64,000 nt of DNA, taken from NCBI RefSeq assembly GCF_000154445.1, contig NZ_DS499563.1; one strand, 5' to 3'. Numbering within the stretch: the first letter of the stretch is position 1; the number at the start of each line of letters is the position of its first letter. Of this stretch, positions 17,084 through 25,274 are shown piece by piece. Source of the DNA: Intestinibacter bartlettii (GTDB lineage Bacteria; Bacillota; Clostridia; Peptostreptococcales; Peptostreptococcaceae). Below the pieces are notes generated by a model. It did no database searches and was not told where the DNA came from. It saw only the letters and a list, made by a program, of their open reading frames with translations. Position numbers and translations under genes: made by a program.

Positions 17084-18805
17084 TTATTGTTCCATGAACA
17101 TTTTTATATCATCTTCTACGTTAGTTATTCCACCTATTCCAAAGTTTTCAACTAATACTTTAGCTACATTTGGTGATAAGAATGCTGGTAGAGTTGGTCC
17201 TAGGTGTATGTTTTTAACCCCTAAGTATAATAATGATAATAATACTATTACAGCTTTTTGCTCATACCAAGCTATATTGAATGCTATTGGTAAATCATTT
17301 ATATCTTCAAGTTCGAATACTTCTTTTAATTTTAAAGCTATTAATGCTAATGAGTAAGAGTCATTACATTGTCCAGCATCTAAAACTCTTGGTATTCCAC
17401 CTATATCACCTAAGTTTAATTTATTGTATTTGTATTTTGCACATCCTGCAGTAAGTATTACTGTATCTTTTGGTAAAGCTTGTGCAAATTCTGTATAGTA
17501 GTTTCTTGATTTAGCTCTTCCGTCACATCCTGCCATTACGAAGAATTTCTTAATAGCTCCTGATTTAACTGCATCTACTACAGCATCAGCTAATGCGAAT
17601 ACTTGGTTGTGAGCAAATCCACCAACTATTTCTCCAGTTTCTATTTCTGTTGGAGGTTGGCAAGTTTTTGCTAATTCTATTATTTCAGAGAAATCTTTAT
17701 CACTTTCACTGTTTCCAGCTATATGTTTACATCCTGTAAATCCAGCAGCACCAGTTGTGAATAATCTATCTTTGTAGCTAGCTTTTGGTGGTACTATACA
17801 GTTTGTAGTCATTAATATTGGCCCATTGAATGATTCAAATTCTTCTTTTTGTTTCCACCATGCATTTCCGTAATTTCCTGCAAAGTGAGAGTATTTTTTG
17901 AATGCTGGGTAGTAGTGAGCTGGTAACATTTCTGAATGTGTATAAACATCTACTCCAGTTCCTTCAGTTTGTTTTAATAATAATTCTAAGTCTTTTAAGT
18001 CGTGTCCTGATATAAGTATACCTGGGTTGTTTCTAACACCTATGTTTACTTTTGTCATTTCTGGATGTCCGTAAGTTCCTGTGTTAGCTGAGTCTAATAG
18101 AGCCATAGCATCAACACCAACTTTACCAGTTTCTAATGCTAAAGCTACTAAATCATCTGCACCTAAATTATCGTTCATTAATTTAGTTAAAGTTGCTTGC
18201 ATAAAAGCATCTATTTCTTCATTTTGATATCCTAAAGCATTAGCATGTTTCATATATGCTGACATACCTTTTATTCCGTAAGTTATTAATTCTCTTAAAC
18301 TTCTTATATCTTCATTTTCTGTAGCTAATACACCTACTGATGGTGCTTTTTCATCTAGTATTTTATTTATATCTATAGCTTCTTTATTTTTTGAGAATGA
18401 ATTTTTTATTCTTTCTAATAATGAAACTTTTTGATCCATTTCAACTTCACTTGTAGCATTCCATAAAGCTGCTTCTGATAAGTTTTCTTTATTATTTAAT
18501 TTAGCTAATAAAGTTTCTTTTGTTGCTAAAGTTTCTTTTATTCTTGCATAAAATACTGCATCATCAAAGTTAGCATTTGTTATCGTGCTAAATAAGTTTA
18601 TAGTTATTAAGTGGTTAACTGTAGTATCTATAGTTTTACCTTCTTCTCTTAATCTAGTTGTAACTTCTGATAATCCTTTAGTAGTATATATTAATAAATC
18701 TTGTAATCTTGCTAATTCTGGTGATTTTCCACAAACACCTACTTTTGTGCACCCTGTACATCCTGCTGTCTCTTGACATTGGTAACAAAACATTTTATTT
18801 TCCAT
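17084..18805 (-). CDS. hcp: Hybrid cluster protein (hydroxylamine reductase / NO detoxification)
   Basis: 573-aa cytoplasmic iron-sulfur-oxo protein that reduces NO to N2O and hydroxylamine to ammonia. The N-terminal cluster motif is Cys7, Cys10, Cys19 and Cys25 (CX2CX8CX5C), the class I spacing of anaerobes. Hybrid-cluster ligand regions are visible in ILISGHDL, GAAGFTGCKH, AGCAKYKYNK and VLDAGQCNDS. GGAGG precedes the ATG. No hcr reductase gene is adjacent, so electrons must come from another donor, possibly the small DUF1858 protein. The upstream -10 and operator predict activation by the neighbouring Crp/Fnr protein. Confidence 0.96.
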   Translation of the reverse strand: MENKMFCYQCQETAGCTGCTKVGVCGKSPELARLQDLLIYTTKGLSEVTTRLREEGKTIDTTVNHLITINLFSTITNANFDDAVFYARIKETLATKETLLAKLNNKENLSEAALWNATSEVEMDQKVSLLERIKNSFSKNKEAIDINKILDEKAPSVGVLATENEDIRSLRELITYGIKGMSAYMKHANALGYQNEEIDAFMQATLTKLMNDNLGADDLVALALETGKVGVDAMALLDSANTGTYGHPEMTKVNIGVRNNPGILISGHDLKDLELLLKQTEGTGVDVYTHSEMLPAHYYPAFKKYSHFAGNYGNAWWKQKEEFESFNGPILMTTNCIVPPKASYKDRLFTTGAAGFTGCKHIAGNSESDKDFSEIIELAKTCQPPTEIETGEIVGGFAHNQVFALADAVVDAVKSGAIKKFFVMAGCDGRAKSRNYYTEFAQALPKDTVILTAGCAKYKYNKLNLGDIGGIPRVLDAGQCNDSYSLALIALKLKEVFELEDINDLPIAFNIAWYEQKAVIVLLSLLYLGVKNIHLGPTLPAFLSPNVAKVLVENFGIGGITNVEDDIKMFMEQ

Positions 18806-18886
18806 TTTATATTCCTCCGTTTTTAATATTTATATATATTATTAATAAGATTTCTTTTACTATTTCTTGTCGTATCTTATGCTCTT

Positions 18887-18892
18887 ATTATA
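18887..18892 (-). promoter_or_regulatory. -10 element of hcp
   Basis: TATAAT on the minus strand with a poor -35 (CCGATT) 17 nt upstream, as expected for an activator-dependent promoter. The predicted start is near 18880. Confidence 0.6.
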
Positions 18893-18914
18893 TATTTAAA
18901 AGCAAACATAATCG

Positions 18915-18928
18915 GTAACCTATGTTAC
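18915..18928. promoter_or_regulatory. HcpR/Crp-Fnr-type operator of hcp
   Basis: GTAAC-CTAT-GTTAC, centred at 18921.5, exactly 41.5 nt upstream of the start predicted from the -10 element. That is the class II activator position for Crp/Fnr proteins. Confidence 0.7.
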
Positions 18929-19034
18929 ACATATAGTTTTTTTATATAAATTTAAAATACAAAATAATTATAATATTGTTAAATATCTCCCAGACAGCAC
19001 AAATTTTTTATAAATATATTTTAATTTATTCAAT

Positions 19035-19072
19035 TATATATATAAATACTGTTAACTGTATTTATATATATA
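19035..19072. repeat. 38-bp near-perfect AT palindrome between hcp and gltP
   Basis: 15-bp arms ending ATAAATAC and GTATTTAT flank a central TGTTAACT; only the central T-T pair breaks symmetry. It could extrude as a cruciform or act as an operator. The rest of the 595-nt gap is AT-rich and featureless apart from the promoter elements listed. Confidence 0.5.
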
Positions 19073-19333
19073 TGAATATCGTAAAAAACATATTTTTTAT
19101 TTTTGAAAATATTTTCATTCTGACAAAACTCTGCAATTTGCTTATTTTTATAATATATTGTAAACTATTTTTTACTGGCGATATTTTCTATAATTATATA
19201 CTTAATCTATAAATTTATTTATCAATCATAGATTATAACCTATTAATTTTATATAATTAATAGATTTTATTTATATATTGTTTTTTTATAAAATATATCT
19301 ATTAATTATGGTTTAAAAAGTTATTAGACTTGT

Positions 19334-19347
19334 GTTAAAATATTAAC
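19334..19347. promoter_or_regulatory. Candidate operator in the gltP promoter
   Basis: GTTAA-AATA-TTAAC, a 14-nt dyad with the same geometry as the hcp site, within the spacer of a possible promoter TTGTGT-N17-TAAATA. Confidence 0.3.
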
Positions 19348-19400
19348 TATTATAAATATATAAATAACAATCATATTAAATATTAAAGGGGGATTTTCAA

Positions 19401-20762
19401 ATGACTTCTGAAGCTTTAGCAAGCAAACCAAAGCAGGACGTTAATAGTCTAGCAAGAAGAATGGCAATTGCACTTATTGCAGGATTAGGAATAGGGGCTT
19501 TATTATTATTTTTAAGGGAGAACTTAATAACAAATGGACATCAAGAAACTTGGAATATTATAAATAATTTATTCTTTCAAGATATAAGTACGGAGGAAGG
19601 AAAAAATGCGATCGGTTTATTCTATATAATCGGTCAATTATTTATAAATTGTCTACAATTAATAATCGTGCCAATGATTTTCTCATCAATAGCACTTGCT
19701 ATGTGTGAAATTAGTGATACAAAAAAACTTGGTCGTATATCTGGTAAAACGTTATTAGGTTTTTTAACTACATCAATCGTTGCACTAATAGTTGCAATCA
19801 TATGTGGCTTTATAACTTACCACTTAGGATTTTTCAATGTATCAATAACTGGTTCTGGTACTACTGAAGTTGCTTCAAGCTCAAATCCTCTAATGGTAAT
19901 ACTTGATGCTGTTCCAAACAATATTGGTACTGTAATGGTTACAAACGGACGTGTTTTATCAATAGTGTTTTTAGGAGTAGTTGTTGGTCTTTGTATAAAC
20001 CAATTAGGAGATAAAATACTTGTTCTTAAAAATATACTTCATGATATAAACAATATAATAGTAGTATTTTTAAATTTTGTAATATTTAAATTTGGACCAG
20101 TTGCTGTATTTGTTTTAATAACTAGAACATTTGCTGTTTATGGTATAGAACACCTTAAACCTGCATTTGCTTATCTTGGAACAGTTACAATTGCATCAAC
20201 TTTATGTTTAATTTTATCATATCCATTATTTATTTATTTAAATACTAAATTAAATCCTATAACATTTATGAAAAAGATGGGTAAAGTTGCACTTTTAGCA
20301 GTATCTGCAGCATCATCTGCAGCTGCATTATCATTAAATTTAAAAACTACACAAGAAGAGCTTGGTATAAGCGAGGATGTTGCATCATTTGTTCTTCCTT
20401 TAGGTATGACAATCAATATGAATGGTACAGCTATAATGCAAGTAGTTGGAACAATATTTATCGCAGCAAGTTCAGGATATGAAGTTACTATTACAAACAT
20501 GCTTGTAATTGCAGCACTTGCACTTCTAGCATCTGTTGGAACACCATCTGCTCCTGGTTCTTCAATGATAGTTCTGTTTACAGTAATCTCTGGTATGGGA
20601 TATACTAACGATGCTACACTTATTGCATATGCTTTAATAATAGCAATAAATAGACCAATGGATATGTACACTACCGCCCTTAACGTTATCGGTGATGCTG
20701 CAACAGCTTTAGTTGTATCACATTCCGAAAAAACATTAGATGTAGATGTTTATAACTCATAA
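19401..20762 (+). CDS. Dicarboxylate/amino-acid:cation symporter (GltP/GltT-type)
   Basis: 453-aa DAACS-family secondary transporter for glutamate, aspartate or C4-dicarboxylates, driven by H+ or Na+. About eight helices plus two re-entrant loops. The serine-rich stretch SAASSAAALSLNLK, the motif MTINMNGTAIMQ and ASVGTPSAPGSSM are the transport-site signatures of the family. AAAGGGGGA precedes the ATG. Monocistronic with its own terminator. Substrate choice among dicarboxylates and amino acids cannot be read from the sequence. Confidence 0.92.
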   Translation: MTSEALASKPKQDVNSLARRMAIALIAGLGIGALLLFLRENLITNGHQETWNIINNLFFQDISTEEGKNAIGLFYIIGQLFINCLQLIIVPMIFSSIALAMCEISDTKKLGRISGKTLLGFLTTSIVALIVAIICGFITYHLGFFNVSITGSGTTEVASSSNPLMVILDAVPNNIGTVMVTNGRVLSIVFLGVVVGLCINQLGDKILVLKNILHDINNIIVVFLNFVIFKFGPVAVFVLITRTFAVYGIEHLKPAFAYLGTVTIASTLCLILSYPLFIYLNTKLNPITFMKKMGKVALLAVSAASSAAALSLNLKTTQEELGISEDVASFVLPLGMTINMNGTAIMQVVGTIFIAASSGYEVTITNMLVIAALALLASVGTPSAPGSSMIVLFTVISGMGYTNDATLIAYALIIAINRPMDMYTTALNVIGDAATALVVSHSEKTLDVDVYNS

Positions 20763-20790
20763 GAAATTTATAAACTTAATAGAAATAAAT

Positions 20791-20831
20791 AAAAACAGCT
20801 TAATTTAAGAAATTAGGCTGTTTTTATTTTT
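20791..20831 (+). terminator. Terminator of the GltP-type gene
   Basis: AAAAACAGC pairs with GCTGTTTTT, followed by ATTTTTC. Confidence 0.85.
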
Positions 20832-20890
20832 CATAATTAGATTAATCATATCATATAAATATACTAAAATTAATATATGAGGAGATTACT

Positions 20891-21733
20891 ATGAAAAATT
20901 ATAAAAGAGAATCCAATTCTATATATAAATATACACTTGCAAACCTAAACTTAAGGAGTAGCAAGTCTACATCAGGTGATATAATTACTGTTATACCCCA
21001 AGGTTCAAAAGTTGAAATCTTAGATGGTGCTGAAGATTGGTATGAGGTTATATATAATAACCAGAGAGGATATGTTTATAATCAATACCTTTCAAAAACT
21101 AAATATATATGGACTGATGTATTTCTAAGATCTTTTCCTACTTCAGAATCAAACTCTGTAGCATTAGTTCCTGATAAATCTATTGTGCAAGTATTAAGCT
21201 CAAATGGTGATTGGGACCATGTTATATTCAATGATAAAGAAGGTTATATATTTAATTACTTTCTATCTGATGATGGTAATCCTCCGGGAGGCTACGATTT
21301 TGAATATTTTAAAACAGATATGACCAGATTTGTAAATGATAATAATATTAAAAGTCCAACAAATAATTTAATTACAACTGATTTAGAGAACAAAATAACT
21401 TATATATTCAAAAAAGGAGATAATAAACTGTGGATATTACTCTATAAATGGTCTTGTACTGTAGGAAAACCTGAAACGCCGACTATAAAAGGTACATTCT
21501 ATGTAACTGGAAGAAAACCATACTTTGGTTCTGATTCATATAGAGTAAAATATGCTACTAGAATCCGTGGTTCTTATTATTATCATTCAGTTTTATTTAA
21601 TGCCCAAGGTACGGAAATTATAAATGACACTTTAGGTGCTGCATTAAGTCATAGATGTATTAGATTGGCTGTTGAAAATGCTCAATGGATTTATGATAAC
21701 ATTTTAGATACTACTACAATTATTATAAATTAA
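20891..21733 (+). CDS. SH3b-SH3b-L,D-transpeptidase (YkuD) protein without visible signal peptide
   Basis: 280 aa. Two bacterial SH3 repeats (about residues 13-68 with NLNLRSSKSTSG, and 70-130 with VFLRSFPTSES) bind peptidoglycan. A C-terminal YkuD domain would form 3-3 crosslinks or attach proteins to the wall; the catalytic cysteine is in ALSHRCIRLAVENA, with Arg in place of the usual Gly of SHGC, and the upstream His is in YYYHSVLFN. The N-terminus is hydrophilic and no signal peptide or upstream in-frame extension is visible, which is odd for a wall enzyme. GAGGAG precedes the ATG. Confidence 0.85.
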   Translation: MKNYKRESNSIYKYTLANLNLRSSKSTSGDIITVIPQGSKVEILDGAEDWYEVIYNNQRGYVYNQYLSKTKYIWTDVFLRSFPTSESNSVALVPDKSIVQVLSSNGDWDHVIFNDKEGYIFNYFLSDDGNPPGGYDFEYFKTDMTRFVNDNNIKSPTNNLITTDLENKITYIFKKGDNKLWILLYKWSCTVGKPETPTIKGTFYVTGRKPYFGSDSYRVKYATRIRGSYYYHSVLFNAQGTEIINDTLGAALSHRCIRLAVENAQWIYDNILDTTTIIIN

Positions 21734-21738
21734 AATAA

Positions 21739-21785
21739 AATAGAGGAATTGAAGTTTACCTTGGCAACTCCTCTATTATTTTAAT
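21739..21785. terminator. Bidirectional terminator
   Basis: AATAGAGGA pairs with TCCTCTATT, with T-rich flanks. It lies between the transpeptidase gene and the convergent iron-sulfur protein gene. Confidence 0.75.
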
Positions 21786-21786
21786 T

Positions 21787-21864
21787 TTAAGCCATTTTAT
21801 TAGTTACGTTATATGAATTTGCCCATTTTTCAGGTATAAGTCCTTTAAAATTATCTCTCTTCAC
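21787..21864 (-). other. Short coding-looking frame right after the RdhA-like gene
   Basis: 25 codons in another frame, starting at a GTG that overlaps the RdhA-like stop and ending at TAA directly before the terminator. It encodes VKRDNFKGLIPEKWANSYNV and five more residues. No SD is seen. It may be the frameshifted C-terminus of the upstream protein or a coupled micropeptide. Confidence 0.35.
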
Positions 21865-22928
21865 TATCTAAGCCACGCTGGATTTCCTGGAACGAATACT
21901 CTTTGTCCGAATTTCTTTTTGTATTCCATTAATGCTTTTTTAATAAGCTCATCGTCTCCTTTAAAAGTTTCTGCATTTTTTATAGTTTCTAAGTTTTGAC
22001 TAAATGGACAGGCAGATATACACATTCCACAGTCAGTTCCTAGGTATCTCCACTTTGTATAGCAAGTTTCTCTATCAACTTGCCAATTATATTGACCTAA
22101 TTCATCAAATTTAGGTCCTACTGTTAATGAATGTGATGGACAGTTATGCGCACATTTTTTACATAGATTACAGAAATCTTCTAAACCAAAATCTTTGTAT
22201 CCATCTATATCAAGAGGTAAATTAGTTGTAACTACACCTAATTTTAGTCTTGAACCATAATCCTTGTTAGTAAGTATTGAATTTCTTCCTATATCTCCTA
22301 TTCCTGCATCCTTAGCAATTAAAGTAGGCATTACTAAATAGTTTTTATCCATATGATTTCTAGCTTCATATCCTAAACTTCTTATATAATAAGATAAGAT
22401 CATTCCTATAATAGCTGCATCTACATAAGATTTGCTAGTTTCAATTACTTCGCATATCATAGGAGATCTATTTATCATTTCATTATCTAATTCACATCCA
22501 AAAACGATTGCGTATTTATGATCTAAATGTACTTCTTTTCCATAATCACTTTCAATTCTTCCCCTGTGTGTATATATATGATAATCCTTTAATTCTGTAA
22601 TTCCAACCACTACAGCACCATAATGTTTAGCAAATCCCTTTATTCTCTTTGCCATAGTTGTAGGATTTACCTCAACCTTTTCAGGCGCTACTTCACCTTC
22701 ACATAAAGGTAGAATATCTCTCATAAACATAAAAGCGCTCGCTGCCATTGGTGAATTAACTTCATTATAAGTCATTGTTCCTTCTTGACATAAATCAGGT
22801 CTATGTCTCATACTATCATCTATATTCTTTTTTTCGGGAAATCTCTTATAGTAATCTTCATATGCTTCACTCCCTGGTGTGTAATGTGCTCTAGCAAACA
22901 TTGTATCTCTTTCGTCAGTTCTATGCAT
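21864..22928 (-). CDS. Reductive-dehalogenase-like (RdhA/QueG-related) double [4Fe-4S] protein, cytosolic
   Basis: 354 aa. A corrinoid-binding-type core (KDAGIGDIGRNSILTNKDYGSRLKLGVVTT) is followed by two ferredoxin-like cluster motifs, CX2CX2CX3CP (CNLCKKCAHNCP) and a second set ending DCGMCISACPFS, the layout of reductive dehalogenases. There is no Tat signal and no rdhB anchor gene, so it is not a classical respiratory enzyme. A cytosolic catabolic dehalogenase or an uncharacterised cobamide reductase is possible. It ends with TAG-TGA, and a coding-looking frame follows, so the C-terminus may be truncated. Confidence 0.75.
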   Translation of the reverse strand: MHRTDERDTMFARAHYTPGSEAYEDYYKRFPEKKNIDDSMRHRPDLCQEGTMTYNEVNSPMAASAFMFMRDILPLCEGEVAPEKVEVNPTTMAKRIKGFAKHYGAVVVGITELKDYHIYTHRGRIESDYGKEVHLDHKYAIVFGCELDNEMINRSPMICEVIETSKSYVDAAIIGMILSYYIRSLGYEARNHMDKNYLVMPTLIAKDAGIGDIGRNSILTNKDYGSRLKLGVVTTNLPLDIDGYKDFGLEDFCNLCKKCAHNCPSHSLTVGPKFDELGQYNWQVDRETCYTKWRYLGTDCGMCISACPFSQNLETIKNAETFKGDDELIKKALMEYKKKFGQRVFVPGNPAWLR

Positions 22929-23106
22929 TTTTAACCCCTCCCTATAAAATCTACACTAATATATAATGCAGACTTAACTAAAACTATATATTATTTATTT
23001 CTTTTTTATTTGTCTAAAATTAGTATAACACATCTAAATTGAATTTAATAAATTTTACTTTTTAGTAGTATAATAAAACTAATAAAAGTTTTAGAGGAGG
23101 TTAAAT

Positions 23107-23448
23107 ATGAGAAGGATTTCTTTATTTATTGTAATAAACGCAATATCACTTTATATAGTATCTGTTTTAATGAAAAGTGTATATATTGGTTCATTAGCAT
23201 CTTTAATAACGCTTACTATAATCTTTGGGTTATTAAATTTAATTGTTAAACCGGTAATAGAGTTTTTCTCTCTACCTATAACATTTTTAACATTAGGCTT
23301 ATTTTCATTTGTAGTAAATGGCCTTGTATTAAAATTAGCATTTAATATAGTACCAGGAACTAGTTTACATGGATTTTTCAATGCTATAATTGCAGCGGTA
23401 TTGCTTACTATAGCAAATACTATTTTCTATAATGTGTTTGATTCTTAA
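23107..23448 (+). CDS. YvlD/phage-holin-4-2-family small membrane protein
   Basis: 113 aa with four hydrophobic helices (LFIVINAISLYIVSVLM; SLITLTIIFGLLNLIV; FLTLGLFSFVVNGLVLKLAF; AAVLLTIANTIFY) and the conserved LLNLIVKPVI segment. This is the YvlD family, often annotated as holin-like but widespread as a housekeeping envelope protein. AGAGGAGG precedes the ATG. Single gene with its own terminator and no phage genes near it. Confidence 0.85.
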   Translation: MRRISLFIVINAISLYIVSVLMKSVYIGSLASLITLTIIFGLLNLIVKPVIEFFSLPITFLTLGLFSFVVNGLVLKLAFNIVPGTSLHGFFNAIIAAVLLTIANTIFYNVFDS

Positions 23449-23469
23449 TATATAAATAAAATATTTACT

Positions 23470-23512
23470 AAAGATATGGTTTTTATTTAAAAATAAAGCC
23501 ATATCTTTTTTA
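23470..23512 (+). terminator. Terminator of the YvlD-family gene
   Basis: AAAGATATGG pairs with CCATATCTTT, with an inner TTTATTT/AAATAAA extension and a T-run. Confidence 0.8.
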
Positions 23513-23612
23513 TTGTAAAAGACTCTCGTATATGCTACAACAAGTTTTAAAAATATAAATTTGTATTTAAAATTAAAAATATTTTTTCAATTCCCAAAAT
23601 TTTTTCAAAACT

Positions 23613-23642
23613 TTGTTAACCTTTTCCTACGTCGTATATAAT
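23613..23642 (+). promoter_or_regulatory. Candidate lrgAB promoter
   Basis: TTGTTA (23613-23618), 18-nt spacer, TATAAT (23637-23642), about 220 nt before lrgA, implying a long leader. Within that leader TCAAGATAT (23767-23775) and ATATCTTGA (23815-23823) form a 9-bp inverted repeat with a 39-nt spacer, possibly a regulator site. Nothing else is recognisable in this 400-nt gap. Confidence 0.45.
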
Positions 23643-23862
23643 AGACTATTGTTTTTATTTTTACAATCGTTATATTTAAACATTTATTTTATGCCTAATG
23701 TATCAAAATATAGTAATATACTTGGACTATAGATTTTTCATCTTCAATAATATATAATAATTTATATCAAGATATTAATCATAATTTTTTATCTTTCCAA
23801 TCATTTTATATGAGATATCTTGAAATTTTTTTATTCTTGGTAAAAATATTGGAGGTTTTAAA

Positions 23863-24249
23863 ATGAAGGTTTTTAATCAAATCGGAATTCTCCTTGGAGT
23901 CTGGGCAGCAGGGGAATTAGTGAGTCAATTTATAAAAAATATTATAAGTATTCCTGGATCAATATTAGGAATGATAATCTTATTCTTATTACTTCAATTT
24001 AAAGTTATAAGGGAAGAAAAAATTAAAGATGTCGCAGATTTCTTATTAGGAAATATGGGTATATTCTTTATACCTGCTGGAGTATCTTTAATTCAATCCT
24101 TAGGTTTAATAAAAGAAAATGCCATTTTACTTTTATCATGTATAATACTAATTAACATAGCTGTTATGATTGGGTGTGGTAAAAGCGTAGACTTTATGAT
24201 AAAGCTAAAAGAGAAAAAAGAAACAAAATCAAAGCAAGAGATTGCATAA
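23863..24249 (+). CDS. lrgA: LrgA/CidA-family holin-like protein
   Basis: 128 aa, four membrane helices, with the family core SIPGSILGMIILFLLLQFKVI and GNMGIFFIPAGVSL. With LrgB it forms a holin-like pair linked in other Firmicutes to murein-hydrolase control and pyruvate or overflow metabolism. TTGGAGG precedes the ATG. lrgB follows after 25 nt. No lytSR two-component genes are adjacent. Confidence 0.9.
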   Translation: MKVFNQIGILLGVWAAGELVSQFIKNIISIPGSILGMIILFLLLQFKVIREEKIKDVADFLLGNMGIFFIPAGVSLIQSLGLIKENAILLLSCIILINIAVMIGCGKSVDFMIKLKEKKETKSKQEIA

Positions 24250-24274
24250 ATTTTATTTAAAAGAAGGCGAAAAA

Positions 24275-24964
24275 ATGGAACAAATATTAAATACACAATT
24301 ATTCGGACTAGTTACAATAATACTTTTTTATAATATAGGCTTATTTATTCAAAAAAAAGCTAGAAATCCTATATGTAATGGACTTTTAATATCAATAATT
24401 CTTATTATAGTGTTTTTAAAAGTAACAAATATACCTTATGAAAGTTTTAAAATAGGAGCAGATACTATAAACTTTATGTTAGGTCCTGTAACAGTAGTTT
24501 TAGCAGTACCTCTATATAGACAATTCCATCTATTTAAAAAATATATGAAAGAAATATTAGTCGGTATACTTACTGGCGTTTTTATATCATTTGTATGTAT
24601 AGTACTAATTTGTAAAGTAGCAAATGCAGATTCACAAATACTATACTCTATATTACCTAAATCTATAACTACTCCTATGGGTATATCACTTACTAATATA
24701 TTAGGTGGTATAGAATCTATAACTGTTGTTTGTATAATTCTTACTGGTATTTTAGGATATATAATGGGCGAAGCTATCCTAAAAATAAGTAGAATTAAAC
24801 ACCCAATATCTAAGGGTATAGCACTTGGAACAGCTGCTCATGCTGTTGGTACAAGCAAAGCATTAGAACTTGGAGAAATTGAAGGTGCTATGGGTAGTTT
24901 ATCAATTGGTATAGCAGGATGTTTAACTGTTATATTAATACCTATTTTATCTAACTTTATATAG
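24275..24964 (+). CDS. lrgB: LrgB/CidB-family membrane protein
   Basis: 229 aa with many helices. The family signature LPKSITTPMGISLTNILGG and the C-terminal HAVGTSKALELGEIEGAMGSLS are clear. The open frame reaches back to a TTG at 24242 inside lrgA, but AAGAAGG precedes the ATG at 24275, which is chosen. It is translated right after LrgA and probably forms a complex with it in the membrane. Confidence 0.92.
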   Translation: MEQILNTQLFGLVTIILFYNIGLFIQKKARNPICNGLLISIILIIVFLKVTNIPYESFKIGADTINFMLGPVTVVLAVPLYRQFHLFKKYMKEILVGILTGVFISFVCIVLICKVANADSQILYSILPKSITTPMGISLTNILGGIESITVVCIILTGILGYIMGEAILKISRIKHPISKGIALGTAAHAVGTSKALELGEIEGAMGSLSIGIAGCLTVILIPILSNFI

Positions 24965-24989
24965 AACATAATTTATATTTATATATTGT

Positions 24990-25020
24990 AAAGAGCTGAG
25001 TTTTTCTTGGCTCTTTTTAT
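24990..25020 (+). terminator. Terminator of lrgAB
   Basis: AAAGAGCUGAG pairs with CUUGGCUCUUU (11 bp with G-U pairs), followed by UUAU. Confidence 0.8.
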
Positions 25021-25103
25021 TTTATAAATATTTATACTTTCTTAAATTATTTGTAATTGTTTTATAATAAAAAAATCTTTATTCTAAATACCTTTAAAAA
25101 TGT

Positions 25104-25183
25104 AGATTTTTTTGAAACACATATACGGAAATTATACTTCTACATAATCTATAAATGAATATAATTTCCTATTTGTTATAAAA
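25104..25183 (+). repeat. Intergenic hairpin repeat, copy A
   Basis: Starts AGATTTTTTTGAAACACATA and contains GGAAATTATA (25127-25136) paired with TATAATTTCC (25160-25169), a 10-bp inverted repeat. The first 67 nt match copy B (39475-39540) almost exactly, with only small indels in the loop. It lies in a 310-nt gap that otherwise holds a TATAAT near 25202 before the next gene. Confidence 0.8.
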
Positions 25184-25274
25184 TTTGCGAAATTGATGTG
25201 ATATAATAATATAAGTATTTCATCACCTAATTCATATATAATTAAGGTGAAATTTTTTAACTTTAGAGGTGATT

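Noticed and set aside
21864..22928. Respiratory organohalide reductase
   Set aside because: No Tat signal, no rdhB, no regulators; only a cytosolic RdhA-like protein can be claimed.
23107..23448. Phage holin as a sign of prophage
   Set aside because: The gene fits the YvlD membrane family and has no phage neighbours.
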